Shown here in pieces: positions 5,736 to 12,953 of a stretch of 12,953 nucleotides of DNA (the first letter of the stretch is position 1; every line of letters starts with the position of its first letter). The notes under the pieces are model-generated. The model did no database searches, was not told where the DNA came from, and was given only the letters and a program-made list of their open reading frames with translations. A program made the position numbers and the translations under genes. Source of the DNA: Tannerella sp. (GTDB lineage Bacteria; Bacteroidota; Bacteroidia; Bacteroidales; Tannerellaceae); NCBI GenBank assembly GCA_031275525.1, contig JAISOP010000168.1, forward strand, positions 1 through 12,953. Direction: 5' to 3'.

Positions 5736-8633
5736 TTACTTCTTCACCAGGTAATCGGCTTTCGTCACGCCGCCGCGTTCCATTTTCACGATATACGTTC
5801 CCCGCTCCAGGTGGGAAAGATTAACCGTTGCATCGGTATAAACGCCGACCAGCGCGCCGGTGAGCGTGTAGATCCTTACCTTTTCCACGTTTTGGAAGGT
5901 AACGTTGCCCGTAACCGGATTCGGATGGAAAGCCGGGGCTTCCGTCTGAACATCTTCCAGTCCGTCAGGAATATCGCCCAGCACCTTTACCAGGAAATCG
6001 GCAGTATAACCGTGCGTGGCCAGTCCGCAGGCGCCGGGATGTGCGCGCCAGGCATCGGCATAGCGGACACGTATCCGCGTGAAGCCGGGCCTTGCGTCTT
6101 CGGGTACCGTGATTGGAATATTCAGCTTGATTACGGTGGTGTCGCCTTTGTCGACTATGCCGCCCTGGGCGATGATTTCCGTATCGACGTCAAAATTCCT
6201 GTTTCCGTTCCAGTCGGCATACATGAAATAGCGGCACCATTGAAGCGGGTCCGTTCCTTTGGCCTTGAAGGTGAAGGCGCTGCCGGGTTCGACCGTGATG
6301 AGCATGCTTTCGTCCAGGTATCCGATGTAGCCTTCGGCAGAAGCTTCACCGCCGGTCAGGTTCAAGTTGGTAATTGCTCCTTCGGTGCTTGCCGATTCGA
6401 AGTATCGCACCGCTACGGCTTCTTCAGCGGCATCGAGGGTCATATCGTTTTTTGCCATGCAGTAAATATCCGTGTTGCAGGGGGCTGCGGAGGGATCGCG
6501 TTCAACCGTTTGCCAGGTGATGGCGGAAGCAGTCGTCAAGTCGGTGGAAACGGCACGCACGCCAATCTTGAAGTTTTCCAGTCCGGGCGTCAGGTTTACT
6601 TTGGCTATGAAATGCGCCCAGGAGGAGGTGTGTGCGATTTGTTTCGGATCGTCCGTTCCTTCCTGGATGAACAGTTCGAAATGGTCGACGTTTACTTCGT
6701 CGTTGTAAACGAGGCGCGTTTTGTTTTCGTCTGACATGCTCCAGACTAATTTCAAATCCATCATCGTCGCACATTCGTTCAGGTATTCGACGGCAAGGTC
6801 TTTCGGCGCTTCGACCGTTGTGCGGGTATCGTTGTAAAGTTTCAATTCGCCGATCAGGGCTTTGTAGTCCTGTTTGGCGGCGGCTCCCTGAACTCGGAGG
6901 CCGATTGCGGTGATTTTGTCTGTGGCGTCGAAGCCGGCCAGGGAGAGTTCGGTTTCGTTCCAGCCGTCTTTCACGGCAATGTTTCCCAGGCTGTATTCCG
7001 TCCAGGTTGCGGCATTGTTTTTCTTGAGAATCAGGCGGAGGTTGCTGTTTTCGCCGGCATTGGCGTTTTCCACCTTATATACCAGACGGGCTTTGGGCGT
7101 GGCGCCGGCCGTCAAGTCTGATCGGTAGAGATGAATGTCGGCGGGGGTGGTTTTCACTTCGCCGGTGAGGGCGAGCGCGGATCCGCCCAGCCAGGCGTCG
7201 GCGAAGGTGAACGAGGCATTGATATGGGTCGCCGTATTGCCGGAGGCATCCAGCACCAGCCAGCGATAGGTGGGAACCATGTCCTGGGCAGCCAGGTTGT
7301 ACCAGGTGTCGTGCGTTTTCACTCCGTTGTGGTTGTAGAAAGTACCGTTTCCCAGCACGAAGCTGGTGGCAAAAGGCAGCGCTCCCTGTACGGTGGAGCG
7401 TTCGGTAACGTATCTCGAAATGCCGTGGAAGGTTTTCAGCTGATTGTTGTTGGCAATGTCGTTGATGCTTGTCGTGATCGGCAGGCGGGTAGCCGGATTC
7501 GGATTGCGGTTGCCGCCGGTGAAAACCCAATCCAGGCGATCCTGGTAGTTCTGCTGTATCAGGGTTTCGTCCAGTCCCGATCGGTGCTGGAAGATGCGGT
7601 TCATCTGGTGTTCGCCCCACAGACAGATGCTTACGCCTTTTGTCTGGTCGAGCGAAAGCCAGGCTTGCTGCAATTTGACGATCCAGCATCCGGCATATAC
7701 GTCCAGTGCTCCGTTGGGCGCCTGGATCAGGTTGGCGTAGTTTACCGTATTGTCCAGCTGCGTTTTTCCCCAGCCGTAATCCAGCATGAATGCATCTGAA
7801 GCCGTTTTTCCCGTGTCGCTTGCCGGATCGTACTGGTAGTACCAGAAGTCGTTTCCGGCAGACAGGGAGGCATCCCGGCCTAAGGTTCCATCGTTCCTGA
7901 CCATGTCGTACCACCCGATGTGGAAGGTGTCGAATCCCTTTTCTTTGGCTACTTCGTACAGGCGGGCGTGAAAAGCCTGCAAGTCTTCGGTGGCGGCATC
8001 TGTGTAGGATTCGTAATTGTAGTTGATTCCGTCCACGCCCAGGAACATGAGCAGGTTGATGAACGGCTCGGCATAGATGAAGTTACCTTGCGCATCTTTT
8101 TTGGTTATCAGTTCCACCCGGTACGAAAGGGGGTCTTCTTCCTTGGTTTTCCCTGCCACATAGTGGTGCGCCCAGGGGAAAAACCAGGAGGAGAGGACGG
8201 CGGTACCGTGCTTGTGGGCGGCGTCGGAATAGGCGGCGGGAGCGATAAACCAGCTGTTGCTCCAGTTGCCGTGTATTTTCACGTACTGCCACATGCTGAA
8301 AACGTCTTCGTCGAAGACGCCGGAAGGCAGTCCCGTAAAGCTCGAATTGGAGCCTATGGGACAGTTGAAGAATATCGACCGGCGCGGGTCGATCGACGGA
8401 TCCAGCTGTTGGGCTTGATTGACGATTACCGGTTTCGGTCGTACATGGGAGCGCCGGAATTCCAGATCCGTCAGTTTGGACAAATCGGATGGCACGCCGT
8501 CTTTGAACCACAGCAGCATGGAATCCGGCTCCTGTGTTCCCCAGTTAACATACAGGGTGTTTTGACTGAACCCTGTCAGTGCGGATAACATGAACACTGC
8601 CGTTATCCACATGTAGTAAGAAATCTTTTTCAT
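5736..8633 (-). CDS. Secreted GH85 endo-beta-N-acetylglucosaminidase with GEVED and T9SS sorting domains
   Basis: A 965-residue secreted enzyme of glycoside hydrolase family 85, which cuts between the two GlcNAc residues in the core of N-linked glycans. A signal peptide covers residues 1-23 (cleavage near GFS/Q). The GH85 barrel covers about 85-420. The block YSDAAHKHGTAVLSSWFFPW (residues 135-154) and the active-site signature DG-xxx-N-x-E are both present, with Asn206 orienting the substrate 2-acetamido group and Glu208 as acid/base. A beta-sandwich (about 430-625, with LPFATSFVLGNGTFYNHNG) and an Fn3-like region (about 630-720) follow. About 722-888 is a GEVED-type domain. The last 68 residues (898-965) are a type IX secretion type A sorting domain with HPNPVTGNVTF, GTYIVKM and a terminal YLVKK. 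The start at 8631-8633 (MKKISYYMW) is chosen because it begins the signal peptide; the upstream in-frame extension is repeat DNA. It lies downstream of susCD on the same strand, so it probably serves the same glycan locus. Confidence 0.87.
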   Translation of the reverse strand: MKKISYYMWITAVFMLSALTGFSQNTLYVNWGTQEPDSMLLWFKDGVPSDLSKLTDLEFRRSHVRPKPVIVNQAQQLDPSIDPRRSIFFNCPIGSNSSFTGLPSGVFDEDVFSMWQYVKIHGNWSNSWFIAPAAYSDAAHKHGTAVLSSWFFPWAHHYVAGKTKEEDPLSYRVELITKKDAQGNFIYAEPFINLLMFLGVDGINYNYESYTDAATEDLQAFHARLYEVAKEKGFDTFHIGWYDMVRNDGTLGRDASLSAGNDFWYYQYDPASDTGKTASDAFMLDYGWGKTQLDNTVNYANLIQAPNGALDVYAGCWIVKLQQAWLSLDQTKGVSICLWGEHQMNRIFQHRSGLDETLIQQNYQDRLDWVFTGGNRNPNPATRLPITTSINDIANNNQLKTFHGISRYVTERSTVQGALPFATSFVLGNGTFYNHNGVKTHDTWYNLAAQDMVPTYRWLVLDASGNTATHINASFTFADAWLGGSALALTGEVKTTPADIHLYRSDLTAGATPKARLVYKVENANAGENSNLRLILKKNNAATWTEYSLGNIAVKDGWNETELSLAGFDATDKITAIGLRVQGAAAKQDYKALIGELKLYNDTRTTVEAPKDLAVEYLNECATMMDLKLVWSMSDENKTRLVYNDEVNVDHFELFIQEGTDDPKQIAHTSSWAHFIAKVNLTPGLENFKIGVRAVSTDLTTASAITWQTVERDPSAAPCNTDIYCMAKNDMTLDAAEEAVAVRYFESASTEGAITNLNLTGGEASAEGYIGYLDESMLITVEPGSAFTFKAKGTDPLQWCRYFMYADWNGNRNFDVDTEIIAQGGIVDKGDTTVIKLNIPITVPEDARPGFTRIRVRYADAWRAHPGACGLATHGYTADFLVKVLGDIPDGLEDVQTEAPAFHPNPVTGNVTFQNVEKVRIYTLTGALVGVYTDATVNLSHLERGTYIVKMERGGVTKADYLVKK

Positions 8634-8657
8634 AAGTAAAAATATTAAAAAATTAAA

Positions 8658-8675
8658 CGCATAAAACTGTATGCG
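8658..8675. repeat. Short inverted repeat upstream of the GH85 gene
   Basis: CGCATA (8658-8663) and TATGCG (8670-8675) are perfect 6-base arms around a 6-base gap, 25 bases upstream of the GH85 start. It could be an operator or a leader hairpin, but such short dyads arise by chance. No TAnnTTTG promoter element is visible in this 67-base leader. Confidence 0.3.
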
Positions 8676-8699
8676 ATATTGTATCTGTAATCTGTTCGC

Positions 8700-8752
8700 T
8701 TGACCTCTCCCCCCTGCCCCCCTCCCCACAAGGGAGGGGGAGCGGACGCAAG
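8700..8752 (+). repeat. Left inverted G/C-rich hairpin repeat of the susD-GH85 spacer
   Basis: It begins TTGACCTCTCCCC and holds a 9-bp stem (8718-8726 with 8732-8740) around the loop CACAA. The same sequence order (TTGACC, pyrimidine run, CTGCCCC, CTCCCCACA, purine run, GCAA) recurs in reverse at 9018-9061 with a few insertions of C. It directly abuts the 23-bp tandem array. There is no T-run, so it is not a standard intrinsic terminator. It looks like a dispersed palindromic repeat. Confidence 0.7.
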
Positions 8753-8754
8753 CC

Positions 8755-8961
8755 TTGCTCCGAAGGACTCATTTTTGTTGCCCCGAACAAATCGTCTTTG
8801 TTGCCCCGAACGGTTTATCTCTAATGCCCCGAACGGTTCATCTCTAATGCCCCGAACCGTTCATCTCTCATGCTCCGAACCGTTCACCTCTCATGCTCCG
8901 AACCGTTCACCTCTCATGCCCCGAACCGTTCATCTCTCATGCTCCGAACCAATCGCCTCTC
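8755..8961. repeat. 23-bp tandem repeat array, nine copies
   Basis: Nine contiguous units of exactly 23 bases fill 207 bases. The consensus, read on the plus strand, is ATGCYCCGAACCGTTCAYCTCTC, where Y is C or T. The G of CCGAAC falls at 8762, 8785, 8808, 8831, 8854, 8877, 8900, 8923 and 8946. The five central units (8824-8938) are nearly identical; the first, second and last are diverged. Each central unit contains the dyad GAAC-S-GTTC, with C or G at the centre. The length is not a multiple of three, so the array is not protein-coding in one frame. It lies in the spacer between susD and the GH85 gene. Confidence 0.93.
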
Positions 8962-8967
8962 CTGTTC

Positions 8968-9008
8968 GTGCATTGGTGTCAATCAATATTCTTTTGCCAC
9001 GAATGCAC
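8968..9008. repeat. Imperfect hairpin next to the tandem array
   Basis: GTGCATTGGTG (8968-8978) pairs with CCACGAATGCAC (8997-9008) with one mismatch, leaving an 18-base AT-rich loop. It lies between the 23-bp array and the right inverted repeat, so the whole susD-GH85 spacer consists of repeat modules. Confidence 0.55.
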
Positions 9009-9017
9009 TCATTCGCG

Positions 9018-9061
9018 CTTTGCGCCCTCTCCCCTGTGGGGAGGGGCAGGGGATGGGTCAA
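9018..9061 (-). repeat. Right inverted G/C-rich hairpin repeat, containing the susD stop codon
   Basis: Read on the minus strand this begins TTGACCCATCCCC and matches the repeat at 8700-8752 in inverted orientation. It forms its own 9-bp stem (9026-9034 with 9038-9046, one G-T pair) around the loop TGT. The TGA stop of susD (9058-9060) is the TGA of the TTGACC terminus. With the left copy it brackets about 360 bases as a pair of terminal-like inverted repeats. No clear target-site duplication is visible at the two outer borders. Confidence 0.7.
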
Positions 9062-10737
9062 AAGTTTGGCCTGTCCACGTCCCACCACAGGCGGGTACCC
9101 TGGTAGTCTCCTGCGCCGCCCAGGGCAGGGATTCCCGTATCGTAAACGTCTTCGGCAGAAACGCTTCCGTCCAGCTGGAAGGGGATGCGGCGGACGACGC
9201 CGCCCCGTGTCGAATGGTCGCCGGCGTCATAGACGACGGGAATCTGTCGCGGATAGCCCGTTCGCCGGATGTCTGTCCAGGCTTCCAGCGACACGGGATA
9301 GTTGGCGATGTACTTTTGCGTCATGATTCGCTCCAGTTTCCGTTCATTGCTGTCCGCTTCGTCCCACTTGTTGCCGACCTGCACCAGATGCTCTTCATTG
9401 TCGTAATCGTTTTTCCTGTCGTAATAATCGATGTATGTAATGTCTGCCGGCCGGTCGATGCGCATGTAGGCGTTGTAATAGATGAGCGCCTCGCGTTCGG
9501 TCGCGCTTTCGCGGATAAAGGACTGGCAGATTCCCTCTTCATAAAACTGTTTGGCCGTTCCTCCCATGTCCCATCCGTAGAGGGCGCCTTCGGCACGCAG
9601 GAAAAGGGCTTCGACTGCTTTCATGATGGGAATCGGGTGAGTGGCAAAATTGCGGTGTATTTTCGAGAATACGACGTAGGCGCCCAGGTTTTCGTTTTTG
9701 TTGAAAACCGAGCTTCCCGAACGGATGCCAACATACTGTTCACCGGGTTCAAGAAAGGCCGGGTTGCCGTTTTTGTCTTCCAGGGGAGCATGGTTGGCCT
9801 CGAAAAGCTTGTTCAGCATGAACCGGTTATCTCCGCCCAGGCGTTTCAGTATGTTTTCGAACGAGGCGTTCAGACGGGTATCGTTCCAGGTATCGGAGAT
9901 GGTATAGAGCGGATGATGGTCGCCTGCGGGAATGGCCAGTTCGATGTCCCTGTCGGTTTGCGTCAGCACGCCCGCCTGCACGGCCGCTTCCGCTTCCCGT
10001 TTCGCCTTTTCGGGTTCCGCCTTTTTTATATGCATGGCTATCCGCAGGCGGAGGGTGTTCGCCAGTTTGATCCAGTTCGAAACTTCTCCTCCCGCAATTT
10101 TGTCGAAGAAAACGAGGGCTTCCTTCTGTTCCGGCGTCATGTCGGCCTTTTTCAGCGTATCTACCGCTTCGGTCAGTTTTTCCAGGATATCGTAGTAAAT
10201 ATCCTTCACAGGCACGTATTTCATGGGGGGATCCTCCTTCAAATCCCTGTAATCGAAATAGGGCATCGGGCCGTGTACGTCGGTATATTCCTGTGCGGCA
10301 AGGCAGAAGATAATGGTCGCGACGGCGCCCAGTTCGGGAAATTCCAGGTCGTTCGCCGAGTTCATCACGGGTACCACCTGCCGGATGACCCAGAGGAAAT
10401 TGGAGATCGGCCCCGATTCGAAATCCGAGTTCAGGTAGTTGGTCGAAGGCAGTCGGCCTTCCAGGTTGTTGGCCACGCACAGATAGCCGGCGTAATTGTC
10501 GATATGCAGGTTCCACTGGTACTGGTACTGGTGTTCCCGCAGCTCGTGTATCCGCGGTATGGCTTCCAGCATCATGCCTTTGGCCGTTTCCAGGTCGGCC
10601 ACCGAATGGGTGGAGCCGTGGATCAGGTTGAGTTCGACGTCGCCAAATTCATCGGTGCAGGAAGAGGTAGCGGTCAAAACCGCCAGGGCGCTCAGGCAGA
10701 GCAGGAAAAATGGATGGATAAAAAACTTTTTCTTCAT
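9058..10737 (-). CDS. SusD/RagB-family glycan-binding surface lipoprotein (SusD-like_2 type)
   Basis: A 559-residue SusD-like outer-membrane lipoprotein that binds glycan at the cell surface and caps the SusC transporter. The N-terminus is a lipoprotein signal (hydrophobic residues 5-23, then TSSC with Cys27 as the likely lipidated residue). The acidic TDEFGD after the cysteine fits the Bacteroidota surface-export signal. The body shows typical SusD features: an alpha-helical N-half with HQYQYQWNLHIDNYAGY, SANDLEFPELGAVATIIFCLAAQEYTDVHGPMPYFD, the RLRIAMHIKKAEPEKA helix, and a C-terminal TQKYIANYPVSLEAWTDIRRTGYP motif, ending RLWWDVDRPNF. This pattern resembles the SusD-like_2 subgroup. Length is in the normal range. 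The start follows the susC stop by 12 bases, a classic susCD pair translated from one transcript. The glycan is inferred from the linked GH85 enzyme, not from the protein itself. Confidence 0.93.
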   Translation of the reverse strand: MKKKFFIHPFFLLCLSALAVLTATSSCTDEFGDVELNLIHGSTHSVADLETAKGMMLEAIPRIHELREHQYQYQWNLHIDNYAGYLCVANNLEGRLPSTNYLNSDFESGPISNFLWVIRQVVPVMNSANDLEFPELGAVATIIFCLAAQEYTDVHGPMPYFDYRDLKEDPPMKYVPVKDIYYDILEKLTEAVDTLKKADMTPEQKEALVFFDKIAGGEVSNWIKLANTLRLRIAMHIKKAEPEKAKREAEAAVQAGVLTQTDRDIELAIPAGDHHPLYTISDTWNDTRLNASFENILKRLGGDNRFMLNKLFEANHAPLEDKNGNPAFLEPGEQYVGIRSGSSVFNKNENLGAYVVFSKIHRNFATHPIPIMKAVEALFLRAEGALYGWDMGGTAKQFYEEGICQSFIRESATEREALIYYNAYMRIDRPADITYIDYYDRKNDYDNEEHLVQVGNKWDEADSNERKLERIMTQKYIANYPVSLEAWTDIRRTGYPRQIPVVYDAGDHSTRGGVVRRIPFQLDGSVSAEDVYDTGIPALGGAGDYQGTRLWWDVDRPNF

Positions 10738-10749
10738 GATTGAGTGGTG

Positions 10750-12953
10750 TTAAAATGACAGTTTAATGTTCAGACCGTAGCTCCTGGTTGTGGGCAGGGT
10801 GAAGATATCGACGCCGCCCAGGGCGTTCGCGGTAGACTGGGAAACGTCGGGATCGACAGGAGCGTTCCTGTAGAGGAAGAAAAGGTTTCTTCCCGTGAGC
10901 GAAACCGTGAGCGAGCGGATGAAGGCGGGGAGGCTGCTGAAAGTGTAGCCCAGGGAAACTTCCCGCATCCGGAAACTGGTGGCGTCATAGACGTATTCGG
11001 AGGGGAATATCTGGCTTCCGATGGTTTCGTAGTATTTCCGGGCGGCGGCCGGATTTCCGTCGGGCATGATCACGGCGGGGAATTTTTCACCGTTCGCGTC
11101 CGTCCAGACCAGGCCGGATGTACGCGCCTGCGCCGAGCGTTCGGATACGCCCCGGGCGTCGAACCAGGCTTCGGAGAAGGAGACGACCTTTCCGCCGATT
11201 TTCCCGTCGATCAGGAAATAGAGCGAAATGTCCCTGTATTTGAACGTGTTGTGCCAACCCGTATGGATGTTGGAATTCATGTTTCCCAGATAGCGGTTGT
11301 GGCCGCCCCGCGACGCGAGCGAAGGCATTCCCTGCTGGTCCAGGATGATGTCGCCTTCTTTGCCCAGTCCCAATTCCTCGTCGAATTTGTTGTAGCGTGA
11401 AAAATCTTTCGCGTACAGATCGCCATAGGAGCCTCCTTCGAGGAATTTGACTTGCAGGTTGTCCGATGTTCCGATGGTTACGCGGACGTCTTTCCTGTTT
11501 TTATGTATCCGGATGATTTTATTGTCGTTGAAGGCAAAGTTGAAGCCCGTTTTCCAGAGGAAGCTTTTCGACGGCATCCAGTTGTATCCGAGCATGACTT
11601 CGATTCCCCTGTTCCGTATTTTGCCTGTATTGATTGGCTTTATCTGTCCCAGCGCGGACTTTATTTCCAGGTATTGATTGATGCTGAGCGCATTGTATAG
11701 CGTGAAGTTAAAATCGACCGTATTGCGGAAGAAGGCGAAATCGGCGCCGGCTTCGAGTGAGCGGGTCATTTCCGGTTCGGGGACAAATTCCGAAACGTCA
11801 ACCGCCAAAATTCCGCCGCCCAGCTGCTGCACCTGCATTCCGTTCGTGATGCGCTTGTTTGGCAACGGATTGCCCACAACGCTGTACGAAATGCGCGGCT
11901 TCAGCAGGTCGATTTTTCCATCCCCGTCGAAAAGGCGGTTCAGCAGGACATTGGCGCCAACGGAATAATAATCGAAATACGGCTTCACGCTGGCCATTGC
12001 CTTGAACTGGGTATAAGTACGTGTCCAGTCGATGCGGTAGGTGGCGTCGAGAAAAGCCATGTCTCTGTAACCCAGTGTTCCCGTCACGAACAGCGCCTTG
12101 TCCCAGTCGCTGTCGCGATAAAACGAATGTTCCGCAATAGAAGAAGCATCGGGATACAGGTGGTTGACGGTTAACGGAATATCTATCACGTCCGTATAAT
12201 AGGGCAGGCTGCCCGGTCCGCCGCTCCGCATCCAGAAATCTTCCCCCTTCCTGATGTCGAAGGAAGCGCCGAGGTTGGCGGCGATGGAGAAATCGCCCGC
12301 CGTTTTCGAGTAGTTGAGAATGAAATCGGCAAACAGGTTGTAGCGGGTGGAGGTGGCGTAATCCGACTGTCCGCGGTCAATGAGGGTACCTTCCCGTTCC
12401 ACCGTAGTGGCGTATTTTTTGTCCGTATCGGCGACTTCCGTGCGATCGTACTTGATTCTTGCCTGGGCGTTTAAGCCGTCCAGCAGCCTGTATTTAAGTT
12501 CGGCGCTTCCCCAGAACTGGCGAGTTGTGGAGGAAGTAAGGGAGCGGTTGCTCAGCCAGAAGGGATTGTTTTCGCCGGACGATCCGCGTCCTAAAAACCA
12601 GTTCTGTTTCATTCCCTTCAATGTCACCTGTTTGGCTTCGGAGTCAACCTTCCCTGCCACGGCTTTAAGGACGTATATATTTTCGGACAGCCAGGCGCCT
12701 TCGGATTCGAAGTTCCTGTAATAGTCCATGTCCAGGTTTCTCGGCGCCAGGTAGAGGTTGTAGAGCGGGTTGTAAACCGTTCCGCCGCTGATTTTGTTTT
12801 CTACGGTCTGGTGAATGTAACTGGCCGACACTTCGACTTGCAGGCGCTTGTTGTCCAGCGGCAGGCAGGTTTGACGGAACGATACCGCATGGCGGCTGAA
12901 CCTGTTGTTCGGCAAGATTCCCGTAGCCGTCGTATTTCCGTATGAAAAGTAAT
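10750..12953 (-). CDS. SusC/RagA-family TonB-dependent outer-membrane transporter, 5'-truncated by the window edge
   Basis: The last 733 residues of a SusC-like transporter that imports glycan across the outer membrane using TonB energy. Reading continues in frame to the window edge (starting YFSYGNTTATGILPNNRFSRHAVSFRQT), so the gene is cut by the window and not by an internal start. About 300 residues are missing: the signal peptide, the carboxypeptidase-regulatory-like domain, the TonB box and most of the plug. What remains is the 22-strand beta-barrel region. It shows SusC-typical segments such as TYRIDWTRTYTQFKAMASVKPY, GYNWMPSKSFLWKTGFNFAFNDNKI, FKYRDISLYFLIDGKIGG, and near the end FRMREVSLGYTFSSLP and VSLTGRNLFFLYRNAPVDPDVS. 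It closes on GLNIKLSF with the terminal aromatic residue of barrel proteins. The paired susD-like gene follows directly. Confidence 0.95.
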   Translation of the reverse strand, partial: YFSYGNTTATGILPNNRFSRHAVSFRQTCLPLDNKRLQVEVSASYIHQTVENKISGGTVYNPLYNLYLAPRNLDMDYYRNFESEGAWLSENIYVLKAVAGKVDSEAKQVTLKGMKQNWFLGRGSSGENNPFWLSNRSLTSSTTRQFWGSAELKYRLLDGLNAQARIKYDRTEVADTDKKYATTVEREGTLIDRGQSDYATSTRYNLFADFILNYSKTAGDFSIAANLGASFDIRKGEDFWMRSGGPGSLPYYTDVIDIPLTVNHLYPDASSIAEHSFYRDSDWDKALFVTGTLGYRDMAFLDATYRIDWTRTYTQFKAMASVKPYFDYYSVGANVLLNRLFDGDGKIDLLKPRISYSVVGNPLPNKRITNGMQVQQLGGGILAVDVSEFVPEPEMTRSLEAGADFAFFRNTVDFNFTLYNALSINQYLEIKSALGQIKPINTGKIRNRGIEVMLGYNWMPSKSFLWKTGFNFAFNDNKIIRIHKNRKDVRVTIGTSDNLQVKFLEGGSYGDLYAKDFSRYNKFDEELGLGKEGDIILDQQGMPSLASRGGHNRYLGNMNSNIHTGWHNTFKYRDISLYFLIDGKIGGKVVSFSEAWFDARGVSERSAQARTSGLVWTDANGEKFPAVIMPDGNPAAARKYYETIGSQIFPSEYVYDATSFRMREVSLGYTFSSLPAFIRSLTVSLTGRNLFFLYRNAPVDPDVSQSTANALGGVDIFTLPTTRSYGLNIKLSF

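Noticed and set aside
7131..8588. Two 222-codon plus-strand open frames opposite the GH85 gene
   Set aside because: Both are antisense to the well-supported GH85 enzyme and have low-information translations.
8755..8961. CRISPR array
   Set aside because: The units are contiguous at 23 bases with no unique spacers, and no cas gene is present, so this is a tandem repeat.
8700..9326. 208-codon open frame running through the tandem repeat array
   Set aside because: It is built from the 23-bp repeats (a 23-residue pseudo-periodic translation) and then runs antisense into susD. There is no start context or homology.
10515..10535. CTGGTA triplet-pair repeat in susD
   Set aside because: A short run encoding alternating Tyr and Gln (YQYQYQ) inside a conserved helix region; normal coding sequence.
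8893..10743. 616-codon open frame on the plus strand opposite susD
   Set aside because: It lies fully antisense to a clear SusD-family gene and begins inside the 23-bp tandem array. Its translation shows no recognisable domain, so it is a shadow of G/C-biased codon use.

Overview
The window is chromosomal DNA from a member of the Bacteroidota, most likely a Bacteroidales bacterium that has a type IX secretion system (T9SS). The evidence is a SusC/SusD pair, a secreted enzyme ending in a T9SS type A sorting domain, a DUF1573 protein, a WXXGXW-repeat protein, and TAnnTTTG-type -7 promoter elements with AT-rich leaders instead of strong Shine-Dalgarno sites. The species cannot be named from this sequence alone.

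Left part, plus strand (1-5612). The window opens in a decayed piece of what looks like an IS4-type transposase (1-126), followed at once by a strong hairpin. After a gene-free leader and a probable promoter come a small metallo-beta-lactamase-fold hydrolase (347-985) and, 18 bases later, full-length gcvP (1004-3862), the PLP-dependent P-protein of the glycine cleavage system. Then come a secreted WXXGXW-repeat protein with a 15-residue tandem-repeat tail (3952-5046) and a small exported DUF1573 protein (5123-5548) with its own probable promoter. A 12-bp perfect hairpin closes this side.

Convergent junction (5549-5735). Between the plus-strand and minus-strand genes lie that terminator hairpin and a 93-bp, multi-branched palindromic element with 20-bp arms. 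It looks like a dispersed repeat or MITE that may also end transcription.

Right part, minus strand (12953 down to 5736). This is a polysaccharide-utilisation-type locus: a susC-like TonB-dependent transporter (its N-terminal third lies off the window), a susD-like surface lipoprotein 12 bases downstream, and a 965-residue secreted GH85 endo-beta-N-acetylglucosaminidase with a GEVED domain and a T9SS sorting domain. Together they suggest capture of N-glycans: the enzyme cuts the chitobiose core of glycoprotein glycans at the cell surface, and SusC/SusD bind and import the released glycan. The roughly 420 bases between susD and the GH85 gene contain no gene. They hold a composite repeat structure: two inverted G/C-rich hairpin repeats enclosing nine copies of a 23-bp tandem repeat and another hairpin. 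The susD stop codon lies inside one of the inverted repeats.

No tRNA, rRNA, CRISPR array or complete insertion sequence was seen. The most unusual parts are the composite repeat element inside the glycan locus, the branched palindrome, and the joining of a sugar-importing SusCD pair to a T9SS-exported GH85 enzyme.
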